From the NCBI GenBank assembly GCA_030704615.1, contig CM060732.1, positions 82,609,171 through 82,669,170 on the forward strand: a stretch of DNA of 60,000 nucleotides, written 5' to 3'. A program made the translations under genes and the position numbers. Below, one piece after another: positions 1 through 10,900 of the stretch; positions within the stretch are counted from its first letter, which is position 1, and each line of letters begins with the position of its first letter. Under the pieces are notes generated by a model, which worked only from the letters and a program-made list of their open reading frames with translations, had not been told where the DNA came from and ran no database searches. Origin of the DNA: Takakia lepidozioides. Lineage: Eukaryota > Streptophyta > Takakiopsida > Takakiales > Takakiaceae.

Positions 1-3000
1 GGAAACACAAAGGTTGCTCAGAAGGTGGAAGCATACGGTTAAAATTGACAAGTGTGAAGCCAACATCATCCTGCTTCATTGACATAGGTTGACGACCCGA
101 GACTCGCCCGTACCACGAACACAAAACACTATAGGCTGTGTTTGGCCATAGTCAATTTGCAAAATCCCCTTATAAGACCCACATATCTTGTAGTTCCTCC
201 ATGTCATTGCCTGAATTGTTGGTAAGGGCTGGTGCTGGAAAACAGATGAGACTCCACAATCAAAAGACACCATACTTGTTGTGTTCATGCCGGGGGATGT
301 AACCCTGTAATGGTTACCATACGCTGTCATACTCTTGAATGACAGGGCAGTAAATGATGGAGGCCTTGAAAGATCCAGTAATTCCTCACGTGTTGTAGGA
401 TCAAGCCCATCTGATTGAATTGAGAGATGATCCCGTACACCTTGAGGGAGCCAAACAGCAAATGGAGGACAAGGATGCAAATCAGGAGGGTACTGAATTT
501 CGTGGGATTGCTCATGCCTTCCAGCCCTTGCTCCTCACGAAACAAGCGTCGTCTGGCTTCTATCCGTGTGGACTCTGCTTCATATATCCTGTCACAATCC
601 CAGGGTCAGCCAGGAGATTGACAGAGGTGGCGTGGGAGATTTGAAAAGACGCCATATGCCAACTAATGATAAATGACTAAAACTGGAAATCTGAATGTCA
701 ATGAAGTAGATTTCTTACCCCACATGACTAATAGACGAGGATGGTTCTGAATGATGTACTCATGTACAATATCACACAGGTCTTCCACAGATTCTGTTCC
801 ACAGATTCTGCCCTCATCGGCATCCACACCATTCGTACACTTCCAGTCAAATCCTGCCATATACTCTGTGCAAAAACCCAATGATTCTTCAAATTGGTAT
901 CCTTCTTCTGGCCATGCCTCCTCGGGCCTGCCATGTTTCGTACGTAGCCCTTCATATTCTTTCAGTGCCTGCTCCATGGGGTACATCCACGAGATGCTAC
1001 GGGCCCGCCGATACATAAGTACAACTCATCCACTAGGTGAAAACCAGATGTGTCATCACATCAAAAAATGATGGTGGAACTCCTTCTCAGAAGACACAGA
1101 GTGAGAACTGCTTCAGTTCTCAATTCCTCATACTCTAAAGGATTCACCACTTTTGCAAACAACTTCTTAAATACACGACATACTCGCCAAAATGGGCTTC
1201 GAGGACCACTTGGCATGAGCCCACACGGATAGCAAGCGTATAATTTGCTGCATGAGCACATGATAGTCATGTGATTTCATGCCTGACAACTTCTTCTTCA
1301 ACCACATGCTTTTTGAAAGCTGATGCGTAGCCTGTTGGCACTTTCAAGTTCTGCACAATCTCCAGAAAGACTTGTAACTCAGCCTCAGTGAGGACATAAG
1401 GGGCAGGAGGCATAATTAACATATCTGCTCTGTCAGGATCACGTTGTAGCCACAATTCCGGGCGCATCCCAAGTAGCTCCAAATCACGGCGAACTTTCAA
1501 TGTGTCTTTCTCACCAAAGATAGTTTTAATAATATTTTCAGCCAAGTTCTTCTCGCAATGCATTGCGTCAAACGTGTGGCGGATGAGGAGACCCTACAAA
1601 ATGAACACATAAGCAATTGAGCATTTACTCATCACAATTTAAACAGAAAACGCAAAAATGTACACAGCCAATTTAAAGGTCATGAAGGAATTACCTCCCA
1701 ATAAGGTAAGACATATAAATTGACAATCGCTTAACTCCATGAGTTTTTGCGGTCTGTCCTGCTATCTGGCGTCCCTCCGTTTTCCACCCATGCAGTGCGA
1801 GCTGTTGCAAGGTCCTTGATTTGTGTTCCAGTCTGCGTTTTTGGAGGAGTTCCATGCTCAGTAGCGCCATTGAACATTCTTGACCTTCTATATGGATGAT
1901 TGCGGGCCAAAAATCTTCGGTGGCCTAGGAAAACAATTTTTCCACATGTGTGTAACTGCTGTGAAGTCACCCCGGGTCCACAAGCTGGACAACCAGCATA
2001 ACCTTTCGTCACTTGACCTGAGAGCAAGTCATATGCAGGGTAGTCAACACCGCCCTCAGTGTGAATTCGCGTTGACCACGAGGACGAGAAACATCATGAG
2101 CTGCAATCCCTCTCCATAGTTCCAATAGCTCTTCCACTAGGGGCATCAGGTAAACATCTACGTTGTCCGAGGTAACAGACTCCTTACCAGGAATCAGTAG
2201 CGCTAACATGACAAAGAACTTTTTGGTCATTAACCACGGAGGCAGATTGTAATGACCAAGAGAACGGGCCATGTGCTCCAACTTGTGGATTGAGCTCCGT
2301 AGGGATTTACACCGTCTAAGGCCAATCCAAATCGCAGAGATCGTGGCTCTGCAGCAAAATCCGCAAATGTGGTGTCAATGTGTCTCCATGCTTTGCTATC
2401 AGCTGGATGTCGAACCAACCCATCCTGGCTCTTATGTCTGTCGTGCCATGTCATGAGGTTAGCGATCGATTTACATCGGTACATACGTTTCAACCTTGGA
2501 ATGACAGGGAAGTGTCGCAATACTTTCTTGGGCACACTTCCACGACCTGGAATGTAACGGGAACTGCGGCACACTGGGCAAATGTCTACATTCTCATACT
2601 CCCCACGGAAGAGTACACAACCACGCTCACATGCATGAATCATCGTGTACTGCAATCCCATCTTGGCAATCATGGTTTTTGCTTCATAGTGAGTTTTCGG
2701 CAATGAATTCTCTTTAGGCAAAAAACTCTTACGCAACAATCCCAGAAGCTCATCCACAAATGCATTGGTGCACTTGTGGTAGTAGTGCATGCGTTCAGCA
2801 ACGTCAAAGTTGCTTGCAGCCGGCTGATGGAGCACCCTTCAAAAAGTGGACATCGCGACGCTCGGAAGAGTTTATCATACTCGGGATCAACGTGCAGGTG
2901 AGCATTCTCATCAAATTCATTGTCTCCGGAATCGTCGAGATCATCGTCATGATGGCAAATGTGTGATCGGTTCCACCATGAATGGGGTCCTCTCTGTTTG

Positions 3001-3155
3001 CATTGCAAAGAGAAACGCTTCCTGCAATGCACGCTGCATTTCTACCTCCAATCCACCACTCTCATCTGCGTTCTCTGTGACATTGGGCTCCGCTGTGCCG
3101 CAGGGCCTTCGTCTTCATCATCTGAATATTCACATCCCTGCATCCCAATAGTCAT
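1..3155 (-). pseudogene. CACTA transposase (TNPD/tnp2 type), broken frames
   Basis: Reads right to left. An acidic N-terminus starts near 3155 and leads to PLFEGCSISRLQATLTLLN (about 2830-2890), typical of tnp2 transposases. It continues with CPVCRSSRY (about 2560-2590), LPPWLMTKKFFVMLALLIPG (about 2185-2245), GCPACGP and GHRRFLARNHPYRRSRMFNG (about 1870-1990), then MHCEKNLAENIIKTIFGEKD (about 1505-1563). An intron at about 1599-1690 fits a GAG|GTAATT donor and a TTTTGTAG acceptor. A DUF4218-like part with WMYPMEQALKEYEG (about 945-990) and a DUF4216-like part with YGILQIDYGQ-type residues (about 120-330) follow. Frame changes near 3070, 2830, 2270, 2010 and 1760 break the protein. This protein family is the catalytic subunit that binds and cuts the element ends; this copy is unlikely to be active as written. 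Confidence 0.85.
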
Positions 3156-3867
3156 ATTGTGAGTGGACCAACAACGATGTGACACTTGTTCATATTATGA
3201 CATAGGAGGCACGGTGACGTTGCAGTGATGCAGTCATATTTTACGTATGTATCTTATGAATATACACCCAATCAAAACACGACATTTGTAACCATTGAAG
3301 TCATAGTTGCAGTCACTTACTTAGTCATATATGACTACATGACTACACATGACCAATGAAAACACGACATGTGCATTAATTAAAGTGATAACGGAAGTGG
3401 CGTAGTCATACTCACGTCTGTATCTTATGACTTCTTGACTACAATCACCCAACGAAATGTCGACATGTGGAGAAGATGATCGTTGCATTCAAAATTCAAA
3501 CTAAAGTGCTGAAGGGAAAGTGGCGATCTTACCGGAAGAGAACAGCGTTGGAGAAGAGGATCCCTCCCGTGTATCATGTAATGATTCCTCACTGTTTCCA
3601 ACAAGAGTACTTTTCCTCCATGACACTCATCGCAGTTGCATAGCATTTTTGTATGCCCATTCCTTGTGGCATAAGCTTCTTCCATTCGCCATAGACGGTC
3701 ATCTATTCTACGCCTACGCATCCGTTCGCCACCTGCACTGTACATCATGCTTTGACGTCACCCCTTTCCCTCTTTGCATGCTACGCACAGTGCATTGTCT
3801 CTAGTTTTGCACCAGCTGCCAATGTGCTATTTCTATATCTATAGTATATTATAAGTATCGTTTCTGA
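3156..3867. promoter_or_regulatory. Divergent intergenic region with AGTCAT motifs
   Basis: This non-coding stretch lies between the two outward-facing transposon genes. It holds several copies of AGTCAT and its complement ATGACT, including the palindrome AGTCATATATGACT near 3321-3335, and repeats of the phrase ACACGACAT. The same motif is frequent in the right subterminal region (8980-9600). A shared binding site for the element-encoded accessory protein, and a two-way promoter, are inferred. Confidence 0.45.
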
Positions 3868-6750
3868 GTGTCCATGGTGAAGCGGAACGGTCTTCGAAGT
3901 GACAGTTCCCTTCTCACTGAGTACGAGAAGTTCCAAGAGCGCCAGATTGCTGCCATAAAGGAGGTGGAAGCAACGTTCAAAGCAGTCGATAGATGGGTGA
4001 GTTTAGTTCCTGACTTTGGATACCCACCCACTAACTTGCGATTTGCCTTATCCTCTAACCTTCCTACAGCGATCATAAGCTTCATAGCACAAATGGGGGC
4101 GAGTAGCTGCGACTTGTACAAACATAGAGGCAAACAACATGCAGTGAATGCGATTAGGTTTGAGGAGGGGTGTGTCATTAGGCGGGAGATGTCCGCCGTC
4201 ATCGTGGGCAGGCATTACGTCCTGGTAGGGTGCGGTTGTGGTTCAGCGTAGACTTTAAGAGTGATTAGGGTATGTATGCTTACATTGTTTGTGATTGTTT
4301 GAGAGGGAGGTCATGGAGTGTTTGTGCAGGCTTGCGGGAGCGAATCGCCTCGCAAGCCACGCGCTCCGAAGGAAAAAGGTAGGGATCAAGGTCCTGCAAG
4401 GCAAAGTGCCAGACTGAAGACGATGAAGACTACGATTCTGCATGAGGGCTCTTCTGAGGACGATGAGGACGATCCACTCCTCCCACACCAGTGCGAGGCG
4501 AGTGCGTCGTCGGCGGATGCCACGGCAAGCCCGAGGAGAACATGCCCATGCTCATGTCGCAGGACAAAAACGCCCATCATCTACACTACGAACACCTTCT
4601 CCGTCTGTGAGTTATAGTTCTTCACAATGACCATGATTCTAATTATGTATGTTTTTGGTAAAATCACGAAGAGATAGGGTATGTCTGTCAAGACAGGGAA
4701 GTTGGACAATGCAGGGGTCAGCCAAGGCACAACACAAATGATTTCCACTAGACAAGTTGAAGTGCCAAAGGCATGATGTCAGGCCAATGTAGACTTCAGG
4801 TGTGTTCAAATTTTTTGCCCCATGAAACCAACGTCCTGGTACTAAGCTACAATGGCTACTTATAGAGATACTTGGGTTACTTATGCACCCAGAATATCAG
4901 TAAAACTTGGAGGGATACTTCTCATGGGACCCATCAGGTTTGTCCATTTGAATTCTTGCTATGGATTTCAGGAACACCCATACCTAAGAGGGCTCAAAAA
5001 TGTACTGGGATGACATCATTGGGCCAATCAAATTTGGGAGATTTACTGCCCAAGATCATACTGAGTTTTGGGTAATCTTGTCTTTACAAATGATATGTGC
5101 TTCCAGTTTGTTTTGCCTGAATTCAAGGATTGCTGCTTGCTGCCTATATGTATGTGTAATCATCCACATTGTACTGGGGGACTATTTCTTTTCAGGCAAG
5201 CACAAGCGCAAAGCTGGATCCACGATCCCTGCTGCTAGCAATGGAGATGGCGCCCACAAGAACGCAAGAGGTGGCCCTAACTCTCCCAACGTTGTGGGTT
5301 CTGTGCCACCAGTACCCCACCTTATTTATGGTATGCCTCAGTACCCACAGTCTGGCACTCAGTATGGTCAGGGTCAATATGGTGCTCCTCCATATGGGCA
5401 GTATGGCCAGTATCCTCCTCCACCATATTTGCCACCCCCTAATAGCTATGGGGGTGGCAGGCCACCGGAATATCCTCCTGCTTATGGACAGTATGGCCAG
5501 TATGGTCCTCGGCCTTCTGGCCAACAGCCATGGCCACCAGTCCCTACTTGGCAGGATCCTGCTTTGAATTCTCCTGAGCGCACGGAGGTCTCTGAAGAGG
5601 GGAGGGTGCCGTTTCAAAGAATGATAGAACCAATGCTTAAGGAGGGCTAATAGCTCAGCCAAAATTGAAGCTGCCAAGGTCAAGGAAGAGAGAATAGGTG
5701 CAGGTCTTCCTCCCACGGTGATTTTAGCTTGGACAAACTGGTGGAATCACAAGGACGTGACATGGCAGAATTAAAATTACAGATGCAGAGTATGATTGAG
5801 TACCAGAAAGCCATTGTGACCAGATTGGGGATTAATCTACCAGGCGCAGGATCAGTGACATCTACGATGGATACGTCTGCTGTGACAATATCAAAATGTT
5901 TGGAATCTCAATTTCAGACGGTAACTGGTGCTCACTCTAAGCCCTTATGTCTTCCTGTCACTGATGATCTTTTGAATTTGACCGAGTAGCAGCAGGATAC
6001 AGGGAAGGCCAGCTGTGAGGTACACGTGGAAATTCAGCCCTTGCCACGTACAAAGGCAGTAGTAGTCCAGGGGGCAATGGTGACAGAGCCGCCGGGCACA
6101 CCGGATTCTGGTATGCAGGTATGAACCTCAAAGGAGCCCCGTATGGTCAGACCCGGAATGTATGGCACGCTGCCCTTAAAGGACAGGCTTATCGCAAGCT
6201 AGATTGTTCCCTTGCCAAAACAACCAACCTGATGAAGTTGTATATGAAATCAGAGATCACCTGGCTAAGCTATTTTCATATACGCCGCACGAGTTAAAAG
6301 ACTTCCACCTAAAACAAACAATTGGCAGAATAATGAAGAGCCAGCGTTATGAAGCACACACTGCGTGGGTTGGTGGTAAGGGGAAACCCATTACTGTATC
6401 TGAAGGTATGGAACAAGCTTGTAAGTTACTGGCAGACAGAGGTGTTCCACAAAGTGTCGGGCAACATGAAGAAGGCAAATGGTGCAATTCTGAATCCTAC
6501 CAAGACTGGCCGTGGTGGGAAGGCAATGGTGGAAGCATGCTTGGTAAGTGGCATCATCACGACTCTGTATTTTATTCCTCATTGAATTGCTATGTGTATA
6601 TAGTCAGCCCTCACATTGCTTACTGACTTGTGGCATGGGTTTGATTGTGGCATGGATTAATTTGTAGGAAACACTATCAGGGTGCCCTCCTACATTATAT
6701 GAAATTCAAGAGGGTTCAGTGTCACGGTTGTCAGCTGGAGTGACAGGCGG
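3868..6750 (+). CDS. CACTA second gene, upstream exons (TNPA-like, provisional)
   Basis: This rightward gene is probably continuous with 6933-8400. Predicted exons, from open frames plus GT/AG sites, include 3868-3996 (ends G|GTGAGT), 4070 to about 4225, and one from about 4329 that carries a basic RKPRAPKEKG stretch, a QSARLK motif and an acidic SSEDDEDD tract. About 5195-5650 begins GKHKRKAG and has a proline/glutamine/tyrosine-rich low-complexity part with repeated YGQYGQY. 5729-5989 could form a coiled coil. About 6204-6550 includes a KQTIGRIMKSQRYEAH segment that loosely resembles plant Transposase_24 proteins, and 6668-6750 is bounded by TTTGTAG and GTAAGT. Several frame breaks occur, so exon joins are tentative. 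In CACTA elements the second protein binds subterminal repeats and assists the transposase; that role is inferred here. Confidence 0.45.
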
Positions 6751-6932
6751 GTAAGTGTATTTTCCGTTTGCTAGAGTGGTTGCTGCATCATAGGTTGTTA
6801 GGGTTTTTTTCACGGCTTTTGGCCTGGGTTTTCTTTCCAATGGTTGTTCATGCTAGGTTTTTTTGGTTTGATTAATACTTGGGCAAGTTTTCATGGATTG
6901 GCAGGAGGGAAGTCTCGCATATTCTACAGTAG

Positions 6933-7672
6933 TTGGCAGGATGGATGGGGAGTTTAGATGGGGAGAAAGATGCTGACGGGGACAAAACAAACAAGCAGGT
7001 TGCTTTAATTTCTCTTGCTCACATGTTGAAGCCAAATATCAGTTTACTTCCTGGACCAACGAGGAAGCATTTACTAATTCTGGACTTAAATGGTCTGTTA
7101 TGTGAATCTTTTCATTCTGCTAATGGCCTGCATCCCTTCCCAAAGGTTTTGTGGGGAAGATTGGTGGCAAGAAGATGGTAGTTTTGAGACCACGCTGTTA
7201 TGACTTTTTGCAAAAGTGTTTTGAACACTTTGAGGTGGCGGTGTGGTCTTGTTGCCAAGCTCGCAACTTCTTCCCAATGGTGGACTATATTTTTGCAGCC
7301 CACACTAACCTGGTTTTCCAGTGGGATGCCCTTCACTGTGACGAGGATCCAGTCCTCCTATGCCGTAAGGGGTCTGATTCAAAGCCATTATATTTCAAGA
7401 ACTTGTCTACAGTGTGGGCAGACTGGCCAGAATGGACTTATGAGGACCACTGTTCTTGTTGACGACACACCAAGAAAGGCGCCAAACAATCCTCCCTTCA
7501 GTGGGATTTTTCCAGAGCCATGGAAGGTGCAACCAGATTCACCAACTGATGAGTATCTAACAGAGGTGTTGTGGCCTTTCTTGTGAAGGCATCGAAAGCT
7601 GCCAGTATTCCCAAGTTTTTGGAGTTTCAGCCTGTTTTCGGACAACAACCATACAACACTGCTACTGTGAAG
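6933..7672 (+). pseudogene. FCP1/NIF phosphatase-like domain inside the CACTA second gene
   Basis: The motif RKHLLILDLNGLLCESF (about 7060-7110) matches the DLNGLL version of the FCP1 N-terminal motif found in a plant family of FCP1-homology proteins. It is followed by YDFLQKCFEHFEVAVWS (about 7198-7250), KPLYFKNLSTVW (about 7380-7420), VLVDDTPRKAPNNPP (about 7455-7500), IFPEPW and a C-terminal FLEFQPVFGQ (about 7615-7645). Order and spacing fit a whole domain. The second catalytic Asp of the usual DxDx(T/V) signature is Asn (D-L-N), so phosphatase activity is doubtful. Three single-base frame changes, near 7150, 7450 and 7575, interrupt the reading frame. The exon ends GTGAAG|GTACAG at 7672 in phase 0, which joins in frame to 7893-8012. 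A captured host domain is the best explanation. Confidence 0.7.
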
Positions 7673-7892
7673 GTACAGATGCTGGCACTAGGCTGAACAG
7701 TGTTAATTTTTGTGGGTTCATTCATTGCATTGCTTTCCTGGATGCTTCTCCTCGGTTGTTTGATTAATGCTAGGTTTTCTTTGCAGCTTTTCATGTTGGC
7801 TTTTTTTGTTTGATTCATACTTGGATTTTGTTTCTATTCACTATTCATGTTTGCTCATTGCTTTCCTGGTTGATCTCTGGTCTGTGACACAG

Positions 7893-8400
7893 GAACTTGT
7901 GACAAACAAAGGTGATATTGTCGACAAGCCGGTACAGACGAGGGGCAAGAGTGTCGACCCGACGAGTAGCCCCCCAAAAAAGGTCTCACCACCACTGGAG
8001 ACTGCAAATGGAGTAAGTCCAGGCCGTTGTCTTGTCTGTTATATTTTTTCCAACCTTGGGGCTATCTTTAACTCGCAAATGTTGAGTGTCCTAGTCGTGT
8101 GTATGTCATGGGTTTTCACATTGTGTTCTTTTTTGTGTGGAGTTGGGATCACAGTTCAGGGTGGGTGACGAGGTTCGGCTGTTGGATGTGAACTCCAAAC
8201 GCAAGAAATGTGGAGTAGGGCTGATTGTTGCTCTTCAAGGTGCTGTGGTGGGTTACGGGTACCCTGCTGTGCCCCTTGATTATGCCTGTGTGTACATCAA
8301 AGAGGCATGTGTCAGTAACACCCCTCTACCATATGTGAATGGTGTTAGGAAACAGACCGAGTTGGGGCAGGTGGTTGGCCAGACAACACTTGGAGTCTAA
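7893..8400 (+). CDS. TNP1-like C-terminal exons of the CACTA second gene
   Basis: There are two exons. 7893-8012 (40 codons) lies between GACACAG and GTAAGT; 8155-8400 (81 codons plus TAA) follows a GATCACAG acceptor. All joins, including the one from the FCP1-like exon, are phase 0. The last exon begins FRVGDEVRLL and ends with a pattern NTPLPYVNGVR....LGQVVGQT that resembles the end of plant TNP1/En/Spm-like proteins (a pLP motif, then an LG.AiG. motif). The stop is TAA at 8398-8400. The function is inferred from position within the element only; an unrelated small domain of similar pattern cannot be excluded. Confidence 0.5.
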
Positions 8401-8879
8401 AGTTACTGAAACTTATGGAGCTGCGGAAGGGATAGTCAGTATTGCACTGTTTAACAGAGTTCTTGATTCTAATAGCACTAGAACATACTAGCTACAACAA
8501 TTCAGCCCATGTGTGGGCTTGCTTGTTTTTGGCTGGGCCTTTTGAGGCATGGATTTTTTGACCTTGTGGCTTTTGAGGTGTCCATTGGGATATTGGTCTC
8601 ATTTGGATTTTTGTAATGTGATTTATAAGGCTTGTATTGCCCTGTAGTTGACTATTTTCATTCTCCTTGTGGTTGATAGTATGCAGGAGGGATCCATTCT
8701 GTTTTCATGTTGGAATTTCACCATGTAATGAAGATTTTAAATCATTTAATTCACTTTCATTTTAAATAATAATATTAAAAATAATACCATTAAAAAAAAA
8801 ATCCAAGGCTGCAATCTCCCTGTTCTTTTAAATATTAAATGAAAACTAAAAATTAAAATATGAACATTAAAAATATAAA
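8401..8879. other. 3' flank of the CACTA second gene, no gene seen
   Basis: Downstream of the TAA at 8400. T-rich and then A/T-rich (about 8740-8880), with a possible polyadenylation zone. No coding frame or repeat array was recognised before the subterminal repeats begin. Confidence 0.5.
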
Positions 8880-9613
8880 CTATTTCGGAAAATAATCTTG
8901 ATGACACGTGGTATCACTCTTGCTCAAACCAGAACACGTGGTAGTATATGACACGACATTCTTTATCCATATTTTCACCACGTGTAAAGATCCGTAGTCA
9001 TATATGCTAGTCATATATTTTGTCTGTGTGCCACATGTCACATCTCAAGTGCAACAGGTGTCCCGCTAACAACTCTCCATGTAGACATCCCTATAGTCAT
9101 ATGAGCGAGTCATGTAGTCACCACGTGTGAAATCTGCCATAGCACACGTGTCTCGCTAGCGCCTCTCCATGTAGGCATCATTGTGCAGACATGTAGTCAT
9201 ATGATCATGGCAAGAAGTCGTGACATGTCAAATTTGCAGTGGCGCACGTGTCCATCCGTCGCCTCTCCATGTAGGCATCACTTTGCAGACATATAGTCAT
9301 ATGATCCCCTGACGAATGCATGACGTGTCGCTTGTGCAGTGGCGCACGTGTCCCGCTGAAGCCTCTCTATGTAGGCAGCGCTCAACAGACAATGTAGTCA
9401 TGTATTAGTCATATAGTTGTGACTGCAACCCTCTCAACAGCAGGACTCCAGGTGCCACGCAAGCAGTCATGGATATGACTTGCAAAACGCAGTCCTAAAG
9501 ACTAGTCGCTATGACAGGGCTTTTTTCACTACAGAGTGATGTAGTCATGAACGCATATAAGACTGAAAAAATAGTCATATGTGAAGTCATAAAAACGCTC
9601 ATCTGTTGTAGTG
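8880..9613 (+). repeat. CACTA right subterminal repeat region and terminus
   Basis: Holds about a dozen AGTCAT copies, many as AGTCATATGA or AGTCATATA, together with repeated CACGTG/CACGTGTC cores. Part of it is a tandem array: CACGTGTC-like starts fall at 9055, 9145, 9245 and 9345, giving periods of 90-100 bp, and each unit holds CTCTCCATGTAGGCATC followed by GTAGTCATATGATC. The region ends at 9613 with TGTTGTAGTG. Direct and inverted short motifs near the ends are typical accessory-protein binding sites in CACTA elements. Confidence 0.7.
9596..9613 (-). repeat. CACTA right terminal inverted repeat
   Basis: Read on the minus strand, this starts CACTACAACAGATGAGCG, the canonical CACTA start. 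It sits just outside the last AGTCATAT motif, as expected. The matching left TIR is outside the window, so the length of the inverted repeat cannot be measured. Confidence 0.6.
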
Positions 9614-9775
9614 TGCAGAGGCGGGCCATTTTCGAAATGGAGTTTTCGAGGAAAATATCCACATTTGCTTTCACGTTCAGTTGGTACCAAAATGGCGAAC
9701 GAATTCCATGCTTCCCAGGCATTTCGATTGTTATCTGATAGTGATTTGGGAGGTAATCATGAGAATGTTTAGTTT

Positions 9776-10432
9776 GTGAGTTGTGATTCTGATCGTGAGT
9801 GCCATAGGAGAGAAATTCATAATCGACAGATATCGCGATCAACGACGACTGATCAGCCCGATAGTGAGTTGAGTGATTCAGAGAGTGATTCGTTAGATAA
9901 TCCTGCAAATTATGAGTGGGCGCAAAATCCATATGAGAGTGTTGAGATCCAGTGTCGGCAAGGTGGAGGTTTCGAAATTGATGAAGATGGAACACAGGGA
10001 GTTCACAGTTGCGGGCTTAACGATCCACCGATGCCCGATCCCATATCCACTCCCGTTCCGAATTTAGATTGCACACAAATTGCAGACGTGACACCTGACT
10101 CCATTGATGCACCTGTTGCCAGATCTGCTAGACGATCACACGGAGCTCCTCATCTGAAGAAGAACGGGAACTGGACAAACGATTCATTGAGATTGGCGAT
10201 GAATGCTGTGGGGGCAGGAATGGCAATTCGAGAGGCAAGTAGGCAGTGGGGTGTCCCTGTGACAAGCCTGCGAAACCATTTATATGGAGTAACAAGAACC
10301 AGAAAGCGGGAAATCAAAGGGACATTGACAGACAAATAAGAAGTTGAACTGGTAAATTACATTATAAAGATGCAGGAGTATGGGCACCCGCTGACGTTAA
10401 CACTGTTGCGCTTGAAGGTCGCAGTAGTGTGA
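9776..10432 (+). pseudogene. Pipsqueak/CENP-B-type HTH transposase fragment
   Basis: An acidic, serine-rich N-terminus of about 120 residues precedes a helix-turn-helix of the psq type: WTNDSLRLAMNAVGAGMAIR, then ASRQWGVPVTSLRNHLYG and a basic TRTRKRE stretch. That layout is typical of pogo/Tigger-like and related transposases. Translation meets TAA at 10337-10339. The same frame continues with family-like sequence, EVELVNYIIKMQEYGHPLT, to a TGA at 10430-10432. The TAA is therefore a nonsense change within an older, longer protein. No DDE catalytic domain follows. Upstream 9614-9775 has no recognised start signal beyond the ATG used. Confidence 0.65.
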
Positions 10433-10723
10433 GTGTTCGGTTGATTTCTGGTCCAGAATAGAGCCCTCTATTGGCCCACAATGGGTGTTTTCTGTATTTG
10501 CACTTTGAATAATCAACAATATTACGGTTTTTGACATTTGATTTTTGTTTGTTATGCAACAATTCTTATTTACATTTGCCAATATCAAAAAAAAAAATCT
10601 GTACCAAAAATGCATCTCTCAACTTTGTTGTGTTTCTTAAATGAGCCAAAATAGGTTCATATACCTTAGACGGGTGAATGGAAAGGTGTCCATGGAACCA
10701 CCCCTTCTCATTTTTACGGGGCG

Positions 10724-10900
10724 ATTCCCTCTTGGGGCCTTTTGGGGTTTGGGAGTGCCCATGGAACCCGGCCCTTACACCCTCCTACACGCCATCACCA
10801 TTTACATAATATATTCCCTCATGGGGCGTTTGGGGTTTGGGAGTGCCCATGGAACCCGGCCCTTACACCCTCCTACACGCCATCACCATTTACATAATAT
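10724..10900 (+). repeat. Two-copy tandem repeat, about 88 bp
   Basis: Copies at 10724-10812 and 10813-10900 share the run TTTGGGGTTTGGGAGTGCCC and the following 50 bases almost without change. A weaker third start (CATGGAACC and GGGGCGATTCCCTC) precedes them near 10690. Function unknown; simple local duplication. Confidence 0.85.

Larger units (their letters stand above)
1..9613. mobile_element. CACTA (En/Spm-like) DNA transposon, left end outside the window
   Basis: The assignment rests on three things seen in sequence. First, a minus-strand transposase with tnp2, DUF4218-like and DUF4216-like parts at 1-3155. Second, a plus-strand second gene ending in a TNP1-like domain at 3868-8400. Third, a repeat-rich right flank that stops at TGTTGTAGTG (9604-9613), the expected reverse complement of a terminus starting CACTACAACA. 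CACTA elements carry such subterminal repeats and make a 3-bp target duplication; TGC at 9614-9616 would be its right copy, but the left copy cannot be seen. The divergent orientation of the two genes is inferred to belong to one element because the same AGTCAT motifs occur between the genes and at the right end. Confidence 0.75.

Noticed and set aside
9527-9550. CACTACAGAG at 9527 as a CACTA terminus
   Set aside because: It faces the wrong way to close the element, and more AGTCAT motifs lie beyond it. TGTTGTAGTG at 9604-9613 fits better.
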